Source: Nemertoderma westbladi
Lineage: Eukaryota > Xenacoelomorpha > Nemertodermatida > Nemertodermatidae
Direction: 5' to 3'
Assembly (NCBI GenBank): GCA_032718475.1
Contig: JAUCBJ010009161.1
Location: 40,746-104,745, forward strand
DNA length: 64,000 nt
Of this stretch, positions 1 through 10,999 are shown piece by piece. The notes beneath the pieces were generated by a model. That model ran no database searches. It saw only the letters and a program-made list of their open reading frames with translations, and was not told the origin of the DNA. Positions within the stretch are counted from its first letter, which is position 1; each line of letters opens with the position of its first letter. Both the position numbers and the translations under genes were made by a program.

Positions 1-1443
1 TCCATAGTTTCCGGATAGCTCTCTGTCTCTTTCCAGTAAACATAAACGACCAATTGGGCGATTGAGTTGCTGTGTTTCGAATACAATTCCAGGTTTCTTA
101 AAGTTACGTCGCATGACGACGAGTTCTACCGATCGCACTAAACCATCATCGGATATATGAGTCTCGATGATACGACCTGTCTGCCACCGCTTACGTGGAA
201 GATCTGATTCCACAATAAGGACCATGTCTCCGGCACTGACGTTTTCTTGCTGAGCAAACCACTTGATTCGAAGTTGTAGCGTAGGCAGATAATGTTTTTC
301 GAAATGGTCAGTGAAACGACTGGATAATAACTGCATGAGTTGCCAAGTTTGTTGGCAGTATTCGTCTCCATCTGTGATTTCCGATTGTGGGAGCATGGCT
401 ACAGGTTTCTTCAGTAAGAAATGCGCGGGTGTTAGCGCTTCTAGGGAGTCGGGACTCGATGAGACTAGCATAAGCGGTCTCTCGTTAAGATAGGCGGCGA
501 TTTCTTCCATTAACGTCCGCAAAAGTTCGTCGGTGAGATACACGCGGCAAGGCACTATAAAGTGAAATGCGGTCTTCACGCTCCTTATTAATCTCTCCCA
601 ACTTCCTCCCCACCAAGGGGCGTCGGCGGCGTTGAAGGTCCAGCTAGATGCTGTTACCCTTAGCTGATCGTCCACCTGTCTTTGGTTCCAATCTTTAACG
701 TAAGCTTTGATCTCATTATTGGCGCCAATGAAGTTCGTTCCCTTATCAGATCTCATCGTGTTGCTAGTTCCAAATCGGGCGATCTGCCGGCGTAAACTCA
801 GTATGAAGCTGTTGGTAGATAGATCGTTCACCATATCTAGATGGATCACTCTACAAGTCATACAGACAAAGATGACACACCATCGCTTGACTATAGTCCT
901 AGCACGATATACTTCAATAGGGCCAAATAAATCCACACCGGTATTAGTAAAGGGTGGTTCATAGAAGCTTACTCGTTCCCTAGGTAATTCTGCCTCTCGC
1001 TGTGTTAAAGGCCTACAGGGTATACAGTTCCTAAGAACTTGGTTCAGAGCTCTACAGGGTTTATGGAAATAATAGTGAGTTCGAATTTCGCTCAGAACTC
1101 GTTCTCTACCAGCATGGTAAAGCCTACTGTGAACATCTACAATCATCTTGATTTGTATTTCAAGATTTCTAATGAGTATGGGAAATTTAGTGTCAAAGGA
1201 CAATGGAGCATTAGTTAGTCTCCCTCCAACACGTATTAACCCATCTATCATTGTGCTAGAGAAACGATCCCTTAAGCGCATCTGTGGATTTCTCAACAAC
1301 AGGAAATACTTATCGGAATCTTCATAGCATTGCAGGAGTCTCAGTATCTGTTTATTGGTTTCTTCATGCTCCTGGTAACTGATCTTCTCCGTCAGAAACC
1401 TATCCGACACTTTGTATTTGGGAAGATCTTTAATAGCATGGAC
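1..1443 (-). CDS. Integrase region of element A pol (open, runs off the window)
   Basis: This is the BEL/Pao integrase, which joins element DNA to the host chromosome. I checked every codon from 1443 down to position 1 and found no stop in 481 codons, so this part is intact although the rest of pol is broken. Visible blocks are the HHCC zinc-binding region (YHAGRE near 1115, paired cysteines near 1020), the first catalytic aspartate in GVDLFGP (about 933), the second in SDKGTNF (about 745), and WWGGSWERL (about 615), which carries the catalytic glutamate. The C-terminal part matches the DUF5641-type integrase tail and is the piece retained at the end of pol in B. The upstream RNase H frame is the same frame, separated only by a TAG at 1444-1446. 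Whether a protein is ever made is doubtful because there is no start codon of its own. Confidence 0.85.
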
Positions 1444-2649
1444 CTACTCGGATGTCGGTGGAGCGGTATCACTAGCGATCTTCGTCCTGGAGTAGTGATG
1501 ATGGAAGCATCGCTTCAAATACATGACGGCCTTACAAAGCCGGTTCCAGGAGCTATAGTGATTTATCGCTCTCTGCAGGAGAGGTGAGAGTCCCTGCGAG
1601 ACGTCTGGTGTTCCAGATTTCCAGTCTCTATCTCTGATTTCTACAACAGATTTGTTTGTGGTGGAGGAGTTTAGATCCACAGCGTCGTCCCCGGAGATAT
1701 GTAAGACAGACAGATCTATCACAGGTTTAAATAACTTTAATTTACTTGTCCAGGTTTTGGGTTTGACTTTCCCCGCTCCCTTGGCTTGTCTAATCTCAGC
1801 CATAGTGAGATGAGGAGGCCATTCATCCTCTTCTTTACTTAGGAAGTCGGGTCCACCTAACCAGTCTGGAGTATCTATCAGTTCTTGAGGAGTTGCTCCT
1901 CTGGAGGCGATGTCGGCTGGATTAATCATCCCAGGGCAATGTCTCCATTGATCTACATTATTGCGACTAAGTATAATGGCTACTCTGTTGGTAACAAAGA
2001 CGCTGAACTGACAGACTTCATTGGTTATATACTCCAAAACGAGTAAAGCATCAGTCCAATAGACAGTTTTCTCCAGTGGATAGTCGATCTGTTCTGTTAC
2101 ATTCCGGCCAATGGCTGTAGCATATAGAGCCGCCTTTAACTCCGCTCGAGGAACTCGTAGTTTGTTGTTTATCAAGGCCTTAGAGGTGACCAAGGCAACT
2201 TTAATTCCGTCCGGAGTTTCAACCCTCAGGTAAGCTACTATACCTATTCCCATATCGCTGGCGTCTCCAAACACATGGAGTTGATAGGAATACGTGGGGA
2301 GAACGTCACCAAAATATGAACGGGAAATCGTAAAGTTCTCGATGGATGGTAGAGAATCTTCCCATTTCATCCACTTCTTTAGTAGTTCGCCCTTAAGTGG
2401 ATCATCCCACGAGTGGTTTTCAAGCCACATTTGTTGCACTAAGCTCCGAGCAACCAATATAACTGGGGTAATAAATCCCAATGGATCGAAATAAGTGCTT
2501 AGGATACTTAGACAAATCCGTTTGGTTCGAACTGGATTATCTTGCTGTTTTAGCTGGAAAAACAATATATCTCTCTCTGTGTCCCATTTTAAACCAAGCG
2601 TCTTGGTTTCCGGAAGATCGTCCTTGATAAGGTCCAGATCTTTAACACC
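1444..2649 (-). pseudogene. Element A pol: RT thumb/RNase H region
   Basis: An open frame from 2649 to the TAG at 1444-1446 encodes the region called Peptidase_A17 in BEL/Pao elements (RT connection plus RNase H). It contains FGDASDMGIGIVAYL (first RNase H acidic block), PRAELKAALYA, YWTDALLVLEYI and NPADIASRGATPQEL, all standard for the family. A TGA at 2650-2652 cuts it from the RT core upstream, which is in the same frame. The TAG at its end cuts it from integrase. Both stops could each come from one C-to-T change, but I infer that from codon type and did not align it. The equivalent part of B is mostly deleted, and its retained piece starts at the VDQWRH block. Confidence 0.88.
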
Positions 2650-3806
2650 TCAGTCTTCTACCGGGATCGATTCCAGAAACTCACGGGAGTTACTAGTGAA
2701 TTTGGTTAGTCGAAATCCACTGCGTTTCAAGCACTCTACCGTTCCTTTGGCAACATCAATGGCTTCTTCCGCCGATGGGAGGGACTTTAAATTGTCGTCC
2801 ATGTATATATCCCGTTTGATGTTGTCGATAACTGCTTTAGAGAAGGCGTCTCGGTTGTCATCAGCAGTGGTACGCACTACTGAACAAGCGTTCGAGGGGC
2901 TCGAGATGATCCCGAAAGCCTGGATGGTCACCCAGTACTCCACCGGTTTTTGGTTGAGGTCTCCTTCAGGCCACCACAGAAATCGTAGGCTGTCTCGATC
3001 CCTATACAGGACCTATCCTTGACTTGTAAGAACATGCCTTCTATATCCGAAGCGAAAGCGATAGAATATTGCCGTAATCTTAATAGTATTCCCAACAAGG
3101 ATTGGAGTAAGTTGGGTCCCAGCAACAATTCGGAGTTCAGGGATTGGCCCATGTAAAGGGCGGAGCCGTCGAACACTATCCGGACTTCGTTGGGTTTACC
3201 GGGTTTGGGAACGTAATGATGTGTTAGATAATACGTTCTCTCTGTGATGGGTGTTTCTTCCAGTACTCGCTCCGCGTATCCCTTATCGATAAATTTCTTC
3301 AGCTGGGTCTTATACATCTCTTTAGCTGAAGCATTGGCCGTAAGACGCCGATGTAGTTGCGCGATTCTCTTCTCCGCTAAGGGTCGGTTATTTATAAAGT
3401 TGGGTTCTCGCCGTCGGAATGGAAGACCAATCTCATAGCGACCGTGATCTTTAAGAAAACGGGTAGTCATTTCCTGAATCTGTTTGGCTCTCTCCTCCTC
3501 GACAGACAAGGCCTTGTCGTAGGAGGAATTGGGCTCTACGGCTTCTTGAGTAAAGAATCGTACAGCGTGTTCATCGCAAATCTTATTGCTATATCGATCT
3601 ATCACCTCGTTTAATTTATCGTTGTAGTCGAATTGTCCGCCATGGTTGATGAGATGGCACAGGTTTACTTGGTTTCGCCAAGTTTCATTTTCGGCGAGGA
3701 GGTCGATTGTATTTTCCTCGTCGAATAATTGGTTAATATCGTCATTATCTGAGGAGTATGGGGTTCCCTCAGTTGTGGTTTCTCCTTCACTAATACTTCT
3801 TCCCAT
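2650..3806 (-). pseudogene. Element A pol: reverse transcriptase core, frameshifted
   Basis: Two overlapping frames together cover the RT domain. The upstream frame (3806-2928) has the palm entry RIVFDGSA and the block LLGILLRLRQYSIAFASDIEGMFLQV; the second D of that block is catalytic. It then loses frame around 2940-3010 and reads nonsense. The downstream frame (2943-2650) has the active-site YMDD and the FRLTKFTSN block, and ends at a TGA. The 3806 frame is also different from the protease frame upstream, so a frame change lies between about 3806 and 3908. This is a dead copy of a BEL/Pao polymerase. The C element shows the same domain uninterrupted. Confidence 0.9.
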
Positions 3807-3907
3807 TCACTCACTTGATGTATCTTTTCTGGAGGAAGTCTTTCTATCAGTGTTCTACGGGAAGGTCCAGTGAAATACCAACCTACTCTCGTTCTTCCCG
3901 CATATGT

Positions 3908-4456
3908 TTATAATGGTTGCGGTCGAGCAGGCCGTTTTTCTAATGTCTCTAGCACCTCGTGCGCATTTTGGCCGATCAGTATCTGTACCCCTGGGTAGTC
4001 GGTGTTGAATCTAGGGATATCATGCTGCTGGGTAAAATGGTCTTCATCCCAGTTGTAAGGTTCCACTTGGATGGTAGCAAAGTTCTTTATCGCCACCATT
4101 TTTACTGACCTTATGCTATATTCTCCTAGTTCATCCTGGGGAGTGGACAACGCGCCTACATAATAATCTGTAGCTACTGTGGATTTCCAAACCTGCATAA
4201 TTCCTGAAAGGTTCAACTTAGTTCGGAACTTGGGTTGTCCAGCAAAGATGTCTTCGGCTAGCTCTTTGTCGATGAATGTACCTGTGCTACCGGAGTCAAG
4301 GAGGGCGTTTACTATAAAACTCTTACCTGGCCCGTGGACTCTCAGCTGCACTACTGGGAATTCCCGAATTCCGACGTTGGAAGTTGGCGCTTTCCAAGAT
4401 GGTTGCGGAATAGTCGGTTGCGCTTCGTTATCGGTTTCAGTCTCATACGTAAGCGC
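3908..4456 (-). pseudogene. Element A aspartic protease (DUF1758-like)
   Basis: The frame holds the retropepsin-like catalytic block ALLDSGSTGTFID (DSG triad) near 4290, followed by the typical BEL/Pao tail QILIGQNAHEVLETLEKRP. The protease would cut the Gag-Pol polyprotein. It is bounded upstream by an in-frame TGA at 4457-4459 and downstream by a TAA at 3908-3910. The homologous codons in B are sense codons (CGA and CAA), so both stops fit single C-to-T changes. Same frame as the A gag upstream. Confidence 0.88.
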
Positions 4457-4588
4457 TCAATACACTGCGGTGTTTATCATATAACAGGATTCGTTTTCAT
4501 TGGAGAATTCGTCCGTGTAGAATCCTTCCATCTCAGAGCTGTGGTCAGTGTCGTTCACATCACTGAATTGGACATGTAGTTCGGACTC

Positions 4589-4597
4589 ACTTACCTG
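4589..4597 (-). promoter_or_regulatory. Candidate splice donor CAG|GTAAGT after the nucleocapsid (A)
   Basis: A perfect consensus 5' splice site on the coding strand just after the last zinc knuckle. It is identical at the matching place in B (14390-14398). Use as a splice site is inferred only. Confidence 0.35.
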
Positions 4598-6717
4598 ACT
4601 CGTGCGGGTTCTTTCAAATTCTGTGTGCAGCAAGATATGATGTTTCGCGCCGCACTTAGTGCACCTCGTGTCTGAGTAACAGGTCCGCCGTTGGTGTCCT
4701 TGTCTGAGACAATTATAACACAACCGCTTATCCCACATGACATCACGTCTATCCTTTAGGGATTTCTTCAAGAATTCATCACATCCACTTAAACGATGGG
4801 GCCCGTCGCACAATGCACATTTGGGTTTGATGTTACTTACTTTAACCTGTGTTGTGTTGTGCACACTTGTTCTTTCCTCGGGCTTTCTTCCATGAATTCT
4901 CTTAGGAGACATAGGAGGAGTTGTTGTTACCTGTTCTCTCCTGTCACTGGTTCGAGGTTTAAATTTACTTACGTCTTTACATGTTTTGTTGACATAATAA
5001 GATCTTTCGGTGTCTTTCCCGCTGTTCTCCTCGTGGGAGGTTTGGCTTTCGCCGTCGTCTGTATAACACACTGGTGTTACTTTTCTCCTAGAAACAGGTT
5101 TTTCACTCACCGTATTCTCCGGCGTCTTGTCTCGGGACTGCTTTAGGAGCTGCAATCTTACCTCTCCATTTAAGAATGACATGAGATCAGCCATGGTAGG
5201 GTCTCTTTGTTGCTGGTCCATCATATAGATAACTCTTTTGTCCCAACGCGTACCTACTCCACCCTTTGGCAAAGTAGATGCCACAGCTCCAACAACCATA
5301 GAACTCTGATATTCATGAGACTTACCTAGCCAATCTAACTGTCTACAGATCTCCTGGATCTCATCGGAAAATTCTATAATCCCGCTGCTAAGAAACTTTC
5401 GGGGCATTACTAATTTCGCATACAAATATCTAGCTATGTTAGTCCTATTACCATACCTGATGTTTAGTGTATCCCAAACTTATCTTAATCCATCTGGATG
5501 TCCAATAAACTTTAACGCCATTAACTTGGGAGGTCCTTCCAAGCACTCGATGAGGAATCTAAGTTTCTCTCCGTGGGATAGTACGGAACTCTGTATGTTA
5601 TCTTTATAATATTCATTAAAAGGTAACAATTTCATCTCATCTCCATTGAACTTGATGATCTCTCCCACCTTTACCACTTGACGGGCTTCGGTTCTAGCCA
5701 TTTGACGCGTAAAACTTTCTTGGGCTATTGTATTATTTAATATCGAGCTATCGGTATATAAATTTCTCGGATTAGGATCAGGTCTATATGGAATATCATT
5801 ATCAACAGGTTTATAATTACCCTTAATAGGGTTCACTATAGGAGTTTCTACTTCACTAGCAGTATAGATGCGTGTAGGCTCCACACCTTGCGCATGAAAT
5901 ACTTCAGACTTAACAGGTTGACACATTGTTACTGGGGGTGGTGGTATACCCAATTGTATATTTACTAATTTATCGCGTTCTAACGCGATACTCTGCTGCA
6001 CTTCTTGCCACTCTAACCTACTCTCTCTTACTGTTCCCTTTAACTGCTGAACAGTCCCTTCCAACTCCCGGACCTGCTGGGAGGAACATATACGCTGTTC
6101 CCTCAGCTGCCCGAGCAGGAGACCCATCTCCCGCCGTCCCTCATCCACCCACTCTACCGCCGAAGCGGGAGCCGCCAACATAGTATCGGGTAGACGAGGG
6201 ACGACGGGCGACAAATCGTTGATGTCTTGCTCGGTGTCCAGGACCGGGATTGATTCAGGGGCTATTCTACTGGGCACAGGTAGTTTAGTACTGTGCAAAG
6301 GGAATTTAGAGTTAGGTTCTGGAAGTACAGGGGTCTCTATCACAGAGGGGGTGGCTTCGAGGACAGGCCTAATTATTTCAGGCTCATCTACTATAGTAGG
6401 GAGTATTTCTACTCTAATAATTTGGTCTGTAGGCTCAGGATTACTTAAATCTACACTAGCTAGTTGCCTTCTCACAGATGGAGGCAAATTAGGCAATTTC
6501 TGCCGGTGCAGCGCCCTTCTACGTCCGCTGGAACGAGATTTATTTCCTCTACCTTCAGGATCTGTTGTATCGCCTTCATCAGAGGATGTAAATCCCTGTC
6601 TCTTGGGAGTAGATCGACTTAGCAGCTGCATCTGAGTAGCTGTTCTCTGTTTATTTAAGTAATCTCGCTTCACTTGAAGATTTTCCAACTCTAGTTGGGC
6701 TGTCTCTTCAGATGCCT

Positions 6718-6960
6718 TCCGTTCTGCTTCTACCACTGCCTCTGCCGCTTTTCTTTCAGCTTCTACCGCTGCCGCTTTTCTTTCAGCTTCTGCCGCTGCC
6801 ACTGCTGCTTTTCTTTCAGCTTCTGCCGCTTTTCTTTCAGCTTCTGCCGCTTTTCTTTCAGCTTCTGCTGCTTTTCTTTCAGCTTCTGCCGCTGCCGCTG
6901 CAGCTGCCGCATTTCTTTCAGCTTCTGCCGCTGCCGCTGCTGCTGCCTTTCTGTCTTCTA
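6718..6960 (-). repeat. 21-bp minisatellite coding heptads in Gag of A
   Basis: A 21-bp unit, read on the minus strand as the heptad AEAERKA, is repeated about nine times with variants and Ala expansions. The homologous place in B (about 12190-12320) has only about four units. The heptad period keeps the coiled-coil register, so copy number can change without breaking the frame. Confidence 0.8.
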
Positions 6961-7521
6961 TCTGTTTTTTCTTTAGTTGTTCTTCCTGTTCCATAGCGAT
7001 GAGGATGCTTTCATCAAATTTAGCCTGCTCATCGGCTAATATTTCCGCATCTAACGAGTCCAACACAAATTTGGCTCCCTCACTATTAGGGTGAAGTCCA
7101 ACTAGCCGTCTCCTTAACTCTTTGTCACCTATAAATCGTTGATAGTCCGACAGATAGATGTCAATAGCATCCTTCTTCTGAGGTTTCTCGGATATAGCTT
7201 CGCTTTCCACCTGAGAAAAGGTAGCGTCTGTTGACTCTCCGTGGGTCATGCGCTCGGTTAGCTGAGCTTTCCATTGTGTCGTTCCCTGGACTTTAAGACT
7301 CACCCGTTGGAACCAAGTCTTTACGGCCACTTGCAAGGACGTGTCTTGGCTTCTCTTCGAAGCTTCCTCAAAGGCTGAAAGGATTAGTCTGATCCGTAAA
7401 ATTCGGTCTCGCACTTGATAAAGCAGCTCTCCCTGCTCTTGAGGTCCTTGTCATTGTTGGAATAGGTGTTCTTCTAATCGCTCTAAAGAACTGAAGAATC
7501 CCTGGACATATCCTGCTGCCA

Positions 7522-7526
7522 ACCTC
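7522..7526. repeat. Target site duplication of element B, left (ACCTC)
   Basis: ACCTC directly precedes the TG of the left LTR and recurs directly after the CA of the right LTR (22793-22797). It lies inside the gag of A, and the A gag sequence is continuous once B and one copy are removed. Five bp is usual for BEL/Pao integrases. Confidence 0.93.
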
Positions 7527-8762
7527 TGTAAAAGCTTCTGTGGGATATAACTGGCCCCTTTTGCTTCGCAATCCAGTTTCCCCCCAGGCGCTGGAATACT
7601 CTAAAAGGGTTCTCTAACTGTATATATATTCCCCTCGCCCGCAAGGTACCGTTACAGGTGTTTTAACGGACATAAAAGTCATTCTTCTATATACATGTTT
7701 TGGCGGACATGGTAAGGCAAAAAACCTGCAATGCACCAAATACCTTACACAGCTTAGCCTTGATGATTCATATTACGACATCTAACAGCTGGTTGCTGAC
7801 ATGGGAACAGCCATTGGACGCATGGTTCTTTGTTTGGCTTGAGCCAATCAGAGCGATTTTTTCTGTCGACGTGTAGATATTTGGTCGATCATACTAGGAG
7901 TGTTCTGTCTTACTGTTTTTTCTTGATACTTTGTTGTTGCTATCTAGGCCAGGAACACCGGCTCTAGAGTCAATTCATTTTCATACTTTAGAAGAAACAT
8001 TAGTAGGCTTAAGATTATAGAGCGTATAACTGTTATCTTGTCACATCTTGTCATATCATATCTTAACCTACCGTCTTAATGTTGTTTACTGTTGTGTTTT
8101 GGTTGAATATTATTTGGAGAACATATATAAAGAACCCAAATTTCCCAATTTTCTTGATACACTACAGGTTAGAGAGACGGGATATATATAGCGATTGCGA
8201 CTTATATTATTGTGGTTTGTAGTGAATTTAATGCTATTTGATAAGCCCTACATGAGTCAATTGCTGCTCTCTTTATATATGATAAAATTCATTGACGGTC
8301 GGCAAATTAGTGAGAAGTATTGTGTGTTACCGGTAGTGTGCCTGATTGTGACTGATAACTAAGCATTTCCTAAAGAATGCGCCTCATACGTGAATCATAA
8401 GCCTTACCGACTTACCGTTGTGATTAGTATAAGTCATATCTCTGTTTACCTAGATAGAGCGCCACGTCCTAAAGGAACTGTTAATATTTACCGAAAGTAA
8501 ATAATATTAGTCAGAAATTAATTATTAACGATCAATCGAATAATACAATACAGTAAGCTTACACTACAATAATAATCTAAGCCCTCAGAATCCAGTCTCC
8601 CGGGTATATCCAGCGGGTGAATGGACGCGCACTAGGCTGGCTTCTGCTAATGTTGTGTTTATTGGTATTAAATATTTGTCATCTTCTAAAGTCTATTTAT
8701 AAACCAAAAGACATATAAATTTTGGCAGGTTAAACTGCTAAAGGTCTTCAAAAGCGCATACA
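7527..8762 (+). repeat. 5' LTR of element B
   Basis: It starts with TGTAAAAGC and ends with GCGCATACA. It is near-identical to 21557-22792; differences include an A/G about 200 bp in and C/T near 8296. It contains a TATATAAA at 8124-8131. The outer part is recognisably related to the LTR of A at 24877-25983. Confidence 0.95.
8124..8131 (+). promoter_or_regulatory. Candidate TATA box in LTR of B
   Basis: TATATAAA lies about halfway along the LTR, where a U3 promoter would be expected. The same string is in the 3' LTR near 22154. No transcription start can be fixed from sequence alone. Confidence 0.45.
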
Positions 8763-8827
8763 ATAACAGTTATTGACTTTATTGCAGTAAGCAATAAAGT
8801 TGAAAGTACCGGTCGACCGGTAAACCT

Positions 8828-8954
8828 GAACCGGTACTTCTGTAGGTCAGTAGGCCCAACTGCCAGAACCGGTACTGCCGTAGGTCCATAGGTCCAACTG
8901 CCAGAACCGGTACTTCTGTAGGTCTGTAGGCCCAACTGTCCTAACCGGTACTTC
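8828..8954 (+). repeat. 38-bp tandem repeat in leader of B
   Basis: About 3.3 copies of a unit starting GAACCGGTAC and carrying GTAGG and CCAACTG blocks, with a few substitutions between copies. Confidence 0.8.
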
Positions 8955-9136
8955 CAGTACAAGTACATTAGTATTATTCGATTTTGATTATTGTATACCG
9001 GTAGGTCTTAGTATTTAATCAGGGACTGCAGCCCTGGTTCTTTATTGAGATTTTACTTATTTCTGTCGGTTTTATTTACATGTAAGTTAATATTGAGCTG
9101 AAGACGTGTAAGTCTGCTCAGATTGTTCAGATAATT

Positions 9137-9712
9137 GTAGGCCGGACTGTTGTTAGATTGTTGTTGAGATTGGAGAGATTACGGCATGTGTAGAGTTTGT
9201 CCGATAGAGTGCCAGTTAGTAAGTTGGGGCAGCCATAGCTGTAAGGTCAATCCCCTCTTAAAGAATAAGTCGTACTACCGTGTTAGAACGCATATTAACT
9301 AACCATTTTGGAATCTGCACATACTGTAGTTTATTTAGGCTTGACAGTATTCTGCCAGCGTTTTGGCCTGTGTTTGTTTGTGTGGTCTGTTCAGGTACCG
9401 TAATAGTTATTACTCAGATATTTTGTAGGCTGGATTGTTGTCTAGCTATTATTAGGTCTGAAGAGATTGCTGCGTGTGTAGAGTTTGTCCGATAGAGTGC
9501 CAGTTAGTAAGTTGGGGCAGCCATAGCTGTAAGGTCAATCCCCTCTTAAAGAATAAGTCGTACTACCGTGTTAGAACGCATACTAACTAACCATTTTGGA
9601 ATCTACACATACTGTAGTTTATTTAGGCTTGGTGGTAGTCTGCCAGCGTTTGGTTTGTATTTTGTTTGAATATTCTGTACGGGTAGCGTAATATTTATTA
9701 TTCAGAGTTTAT
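9137..9712 (+). repeat. Two-copy 288-bp tandem repeat in leader of B
   Basis: GTAGAGTTTGTCCGATAGAG occurs at 9190 and 9478, and GTAGGC(C/T)GGA at 9137 and 9425; both pairs are 288 bp apart. The central about 130 bp are almost identical and the edges have diverged. The leader of A appears to hold only a single equivalent. Confidence 0.85.
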
Positions 9713-10647
9713 GCGATTATTCGCAACATTCATGTCCCCAAGTTTATTCCTACAGTAATTGTGTTTGTTACACATACCGTTATAGTTAAATTAACCCTGG
9801 TACTACACGGGCTGCTTGGCGTAGGAAAAGACTGGTGACTTTGTGCTTCGGTCACTCCAGCAGATGCCGTGGTTCTTTTAACTGTTCAAGTATATTTAAC
9901 TACTGAATATTTGTTGTACCAGTACTTGTACCTAATTTAGGGTTTAGTGTACAGTGCTTTCCGAAGTAATTAGTGTGTAGGCAGTATATTTGTGTTGTAA
10001 AGTGGTTAATAGGCACGTTGGATCTGGTAGTCCGCGGTAATTAACTTCTAGGTAGGAACACTCCGTGATACATAACGTAGTACCTATAGCGATACGGTTA
10101 TAGGTCGTCAGGCGGTGGTATTTTCCTATCTGGACAGTGCAATATATTTACTACTACTTATTATTTTCAAATACCGTAGTATCCTGTCTGTTGTAATAAC
10201 CAGAAGTTCTAACCCTTTGTTAGACTGGTTTGTAGACTTCCTGTAAAATTACCCTAAAAATTCGTACGTAATATTTTCGTTGTGTTTAATTAGAGATTTA
10301 ATCTCACCCGTATCGTAAGTAATTTGTAGTATTAAGTAACTTAGGTAAATTAGAATAATCTGTTTTAGTGTCCCATAAGTAGCACTCCACTGAGGGCGCA
10401 CAGCTTCTGTGTAGTGACTCTCCCCAGAAATAATAACATTTATTTCAAATATTGACAAAACCCCCTTTTAAACGGGTATATATCTATTATAAATCAACTC
10501 GAACGATTTATAAATAGTAGGCCTGCCATACAACAACTAGGTCTCAATATCAGTTGGACTACTGCTTAAATAACGGTAATAAAGTAAGTTAAAGTAATCA
10601 AGTAACCCTAAAATATTCAGAAATTCAATTATTCTAAAATAATTGAC

Positions 10648-10891
10648 ATACCGGTATTTACCATAGGCTTATTATATTTATTTCTATAAATTTGAGCTAA
10701 AATCATACCGGTATTCTGTAATTAATTCTAGTTCATAATTATACTTATATATACTATAAGTGTAAGCTGTATACCGGTATTCACGATAGGCCTATTATAT
10801 ATTTATATATATTTGTGCTAAATTTATATACCGGTACTCTGTGACAAACTAGTTTACAATACTTATATATATTATAAGTGCATACCGGTAT
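10648..10891 (+). repeat. Array of ATACCGGTAT palindromes upstream of gag (B)
   Basis: Five sites at 10648, 10705, 10771, 10828 (last base C) and 10882 are spaced 54-66 bp apart inside an approximately 120-bp degenerate tandem repeat. A matching array is present in the leader of A (23535-23782). Confidence 0.8.
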
Positions 10892-10999
10892 TCTAATATA
10901 CTGCAATAAATTACTGGTACTAGGCCAACGGTCATACTGAATTACTAGACTTGCTTTAACTGTAACTATAGCAGTAAGCATTCAACTGTATAGCTAAAC

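Larger units (their letters stand above)
1..7526 (-). mobile_element. Element A, BEL/Pao LTR retrotransposon, distal part (gag to integrase)
   Basis: Read on the minus strand, this stretch carries gag (coiled coil, capsid-like region, zinc knuckles), aspartic protease, reverse transcriptase with YMDD, RNase H and integrase, in the BEL/Pao order. It starts abruptly at 7526, where element B is inserted. The missing gag N-terminus lies on the far side of B (22798-23396). The 3' end, including any third gene and the 3' LTR, is left of the window. It is closely related to B: the protein segments can be matched almost residue by residue. Several in-frame stops and frameshifts make A non-coding as a whole. 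Confidence 0.93.
4457..7526 (-). pseudogene. Element A gag, residues after the insertion point
   Basis: This encodes most of Gag: a helical region, a long Ala/Glu/Arg/Lys coiled coil (about 6718-6960), a Pro/Ser-rich linker, a capsid-like DUF1759 region (VGEIIKFNGDEMKLLPFNEYY near 5640) and C-terminal zinc knuckles (CALCDGPHR, CYNCLRQGH, CTKCGAKHH; about 4640-4820). In-frame stops lie at 7451-7453 and 5480-5482. The same frame otherwise continues to the stop at 4457-4459. The order and spacing match the intact Gag of B (11000-14377). The N-terminal 200 or so residues are at 22798-23396 because B interrupted the gene. Confidence 0.9.
8763..10999 (+). other. Long untranslated leader of element B
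   Basis: These 2.2 kb between the 5' LTR and the gag start hold no supported gene. They contain a 38-bp tandem repeat (8828-8954), a 288-bp direct repeat (9137-9712) and an array of ATACCGGTAT palindromes (10648-10891). The right two thirds are recognisably homologous to the leader of A (23397-24876). The primer-binding site should begin at 8763 (ATAACAGTTATTG), but I cannot match it to a tRNA by eye. Confidence 0.8.

Noticed and set aside
6695-6996. Plus-strand frames rich in Cys/Phe/Ser and Leu/Pro/Phe repeats
   Set aside because: They are the antisense of the Ala/Glu/Arg/Lys heptad repeat of the A Gag; the periodicity fully explains them. The same holds for 11983-12364 opposite the B Gag.
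8828-8954. Short regularly repeated units resembling a CRISPR array
   Set aside because: The units are contiguous 38-bp tandem copies without unique spacers, in a eukaryotic retroelement leader.
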